A stretch of DNA of 64,000 nt from Burkholderiales bacterium (GTDB lineage Bacteria; Pseudomonadota; Gammaproteobacteria; Burkholderiales; SG8-41), in assembly GCA_030833315.1 (NCBI GenBank), contig JAURHM010000001.1:114233-178232 (forward strand), given 5' to 3'. Within the stretch, counting starts at the first letter, position 1, and each line of letters begins with the position of its first letter. Made by a program: the position numbers and the translations under genes. Of this stretch, positions 61,807 through 64,000 are shown piece after piece. The notes under the pieces are model-generated. The model saw only the letters and a program-made list of their open reading frames with translations, searched no databases and had not been told where the DNA came from.

Positions 61807-62191
61807 CTGGAAAACCTGCACGGCATCATGGTGTTTCTGAATGTGGTCGACTCCGGCACCTTGAGCGGCGCGGCGCGGCGCGCAAGCTGGGCGTTTCGGC
61901 TGCTGCGGTCAGCGCCACGCTGGCCCGTCTCGAGAAAAAACTTGCGGTCCGGCTGCTCGACCACACCACCCGCCGTCGGGCGATGACCCCCGAAGGCACC
62001 GAGTTCTACGCCCGGTGCAAACAAATCGTCAGCGACCTCGACGACGCGGAGCGGGCCGTCAGCCAGACCGGCAAAGAACCCGGCGATTTGCTGCGTGTCG
62101 GCATGCCGCAAGGTCTCGGACGGATGTGGATCATTCCGCAGCTGCCGCGTTTTCTGCGCCAATATCCGGCGATCTCTCCGGAAGTGGTGTG
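61807..62191 (+). pseudogene. LysR-family regulator: frameshifted in (GGCGC)3 and 3'-truncated
   Basis: LENLHGIMVFLNVVDSGTLSGAARR in one frame, KLGVSAAAVSATLARLEKKLAVRLLDHTTRRRAMTPEGTEFYARCKQIV in another; homology ends near EVVC. Confidence 0.82.
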
Positions 62192-62353
62192 CCGGTCAGC
62201 GTTACAAGCTGCTCTTTTGGCCTTGGGGGTGGTGCGGTCTGGGCGGTGCTGGAGATTACCGTTAGCTTTGCCTTAGCCACGTTGGAACGGATGGCCGAAG
62301 GTCAAACAGTGTGCTGCTTTGCGTAGAAACGCAGTGGCTCCACTGTGATGGAG

Positions 62354-62398
62354 TGGTGGCCGGGGACGGAATTGAACCGCCGACACAAGGATTTTCAA
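62354..62398 (-). repeat. 3' half of tRNA-Phe(GAA) including CCA: candidate attachment-site scar
   Basis: Reverse complement TTGAAAATCCTTGTGTCGGCGGTTCAATTCCGTCCCCGGCCACCA; no 5' half adjacent. Confidence 0.75.
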
Positions 62399-62568
62399 GG
62401 CCGATGGCAGCCCTTTCACGCACTAAAACAATAGGTTACAAAGCCAGAGTGTGCGGTGTGCTACAGAGTGTGCTAAAGCAAAGCAAACCTTTTCACGCAC
62501 GCATCTGAGCTAGTGCAACAACTTAGTGCTGACATTGTCTTTGGCAAAGACATCGGCAGCATGGGCCG

Positions 62569-62775
62569 CTAACGGTGTCGTGCCCGCCACAGCTGCCACG
62601 CACGCTTGAGCAGTGCCAGCCTCCGCGCACTGGCCAGCGTGGGCGCGAACGCTGAGATAGACACACGCTGGGGTTCTGGTTGGTAGAGCCCGCGTTCCGC
62701 CGCTGCGTATGTGGGTGGTGCGGGCAAGCGGAACACGGAGTCTTGTTCGAGAGGAGAGAATTCACGGAGACGCAT
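62569..62775 (-). CDS. Hypothetical short ORF (68 aa)
   Basis: ORF only; MRLREFSPLEQDSVFRLPAPP...; no recognised family. Confidence 0.25.
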   Translation of the reverse strand: MRLREFSPLEQDSVFRLPAPPTYAAAERGLYQPEPQRVSISAFAPTLASARRLALLKRAWQLWRARHR

Positions 62776-62887
62776 GCTTTTACTTATGTCGACCGATGAA
62801 CTTTAGTATGTGTTTCCAATCTTCAAATGTCTGCCGTAACTTTACAATTCATCACCCCCCGCGATACGCTCACCACCAATATCCACA

Positions 62888-63178
62888 CTACTTCGCATAG
62901 CCGCGCACTATCTCAATTTGCCGATCTAGCATCTGAATACAACCCTGATAATTTCCTGAGTCTCTAAGTGATTCGCCTTCATTTAATGAGCGCTGTATTC
63001 CTAGGCTCAGTTGTGCAAGTGGTGGCATAGCTGGAATTTTACGAAGAATAACAATATAGATATTTCGTAATTCATTTATCCGATCTTGACACATTGCGAT
63101 AAGTGGCTGGGCGTGCAACTGAGTTGTACCGAAACTAGTGCATACAAATAATGCAGAAGCAAGGAGGCGTAATTTCAT
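62888..63178 (-). CDS. Small secreted hypothetical protein
   Basis: Signal peptide MKLRLLASALFVCTSFGTTQLHAQ; AT-rich context; conserved-looking Cys pair. Confidence 0.55.
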   Translation of the reverse strand: MKLRLLASALFVCTSFGTTQLHAQPLIAMCQDRINELRNIYIVILRKIPAMPPLAQLSLGIQRSLNEGESLRDSGNYQGCIQMLDRQIEIVRGYAK

Positions 63179-63213
63179 CTCTAGGCGATACCTAAGGCAA
63201 AGTCTGAATCGCC

Positions 63214-63999
63214 TCACCAAGGAGGTATCCAGTTACCATGTAGAAACATCTCTTTGCTGGGATTCGTTTTATAGATATCATTTTCCATATCATTAGCAAG
63301 TCTAGCGTCTTCAGGACAATTTCCCTCCATTTTGCTAGGGTATTCCGCAAAATAGCGCTCACCTTTATTTTTGTACTTTTGAAAAAGATAACAGTCGTTC
63401 CCTGCACCAGGGACTTGCACTTTTGTAACAATTTCTTTTCCATCCGCACTTACTGTGTAGAAAATTTTTCTATCGTACCTTTTTCTTTCTTGCCAGAGGC
63501 CTCGGGGGTCTTCAAAACCCCTTGGTTTCGGGCTGTATATGAAGAGACTCGCGCTATCTGTTTGAAAGTACCAGAAGATCGTCTGTACCGTTCTATCTGA
63601 GGAGCAGGCGTTATTTTTCTCTCCGACTTCATCCACAACACATTTTCCCAAAAGAAAATTTTTTGTCTCGGGTGCTGGGCTTACGTTTATTGCTGCCACA
63701 GAAGGAGCTGTTGGTGTGGCAGTGGTGGCCACCGGCGGAGCGCTCACTGGATTCGCTTCTCTAGATGATCTTTTACCGATGTAATCAACCAGCCCCCAGC
63801 CCACCAAAAACACCACGCCCGCAGCAGCAGCCCAGCCCATGAGATTGTTTTTGTCGCTGTTGGCTTGTTCAGATGCCGTTGCCCCCTGTTGTGACAATTG
63901 TGAGCTATCTGGCTCCACAACCTTGCCCGTACCTTGCTCAAGCGTGGGGGATGCGCTTGTGACGGCCGCTGGTTCAGCGTTGGCTTCGGAAACTTGAGC
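63214..63999 (-). CDS. Hypothetical single-pass membrane protein, 5' end beyond window
   Basis: Frame open to window edge (AQVSEANAEPAAVTSASPTLEQGTGKVVEPDSS...); TM segment LMGWAAAAGVVFLVGWGLVDYIG; Pro/Ala/Thr linker. Confidence 0.6.
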   Translation of the reverse strand, partial: AQVSEANAEPAAVTSASPTLEQGTGKVVEPDSSQLSQQGATASEQANSDKNNLMGWAAAAGVVFLVGWGLVDYIGKRSSREANPVSAPPVATTATPTAPSVAAINVSPAPETKNFLLGKCVVDEVGEKNNACSSDRTVQTIFWYFQTDSASLFIYSPKPRGFEDPRGLWQERKRYDRKIFYTVSADGKEIVTKVQVPGAGNDCYLFQKYKNKGERYFAEYPSKMEGNCPEDARLANDMENDIYKTNPSKEMFLHGNWIPPW

Positions 64000-64000
64000 G

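Noticed and set aside
62340-62440. A complete tRNA gene at the GGTTCAATTCC motif
   Set aside because: Only the anticodon-loop-to-CCA half is present; no D-arm or 5' acceptor strand occurs upstream on the minus strand.
62569-62775. 68-aa ORF as a transposase or relaxase fragment
   Set aside because: No catalytic or HTH motif recognised; kept only as a low-confidence hypothetical ORF.
1-64000. CRISPR array, rRNA or canonical anti-phage defence system
   Set aside because: No regularly spaced repeats, rRNA cores or recognisable Cas, restriction, toxin-antitoxin or retron proteins were seen.

Overview
The window is 64 kb of high-GC chromosome, most likely from a betaproteobacterium (Burkholderiales-like), judged from gene content. 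About 2-35 kb is mostly housekeeping: apaH end, an olsB/olsA-like pair, mscL, dgkA, gcvH, prmA, accCB, aroQ, tlpA/dsbD, cutA, hemY/X/D/C, algR/algZ, argH, grxD, prmC, prfA, hemA, rubredoxin and prpB. Embedded in this is a compact candidate sulfonate divergon at 22.0-28.9 kb: a LacI-type regulator, an Xsc-like enzyme, a fused FAD/Fe-S dehydrogenase and a TauE/SafE permease. It has a perfect cre-like LacI-family operator in the divergent promoter region and near-identical terminators at both ends. From 35.8 to 61.7 kb lies a catabolic accessory region with seven Bug (TctC-like) binding proteins, two type III CoA-transferases, a CitE-like lyase, a MaoC-like hydratase, an intradiol dioxygenase, a signal-peptide-bearing methyltransferase, MmgE/PrpD, two tandem DapA-family proteins (one without the Schiff-base Lys) and an ornithine cyclodeaminase homologue. 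Decayed genes are also visible: olsB with an in-frame amber stop and apparent internal deletion, a GT41/TPR glycosyltransferase C-terminal remnant, and a LysR gene frameshifted in a (GGCGC)3 repeat and truncated. Near 62.35 kb a 45-nt 3' half of tRNA-Phe looks like an att scar, followed by more AT-rich unknown genes, so an integrated element probably begins there and runs past the window end. All family calls come from motif recognition by eye; no database search was run.
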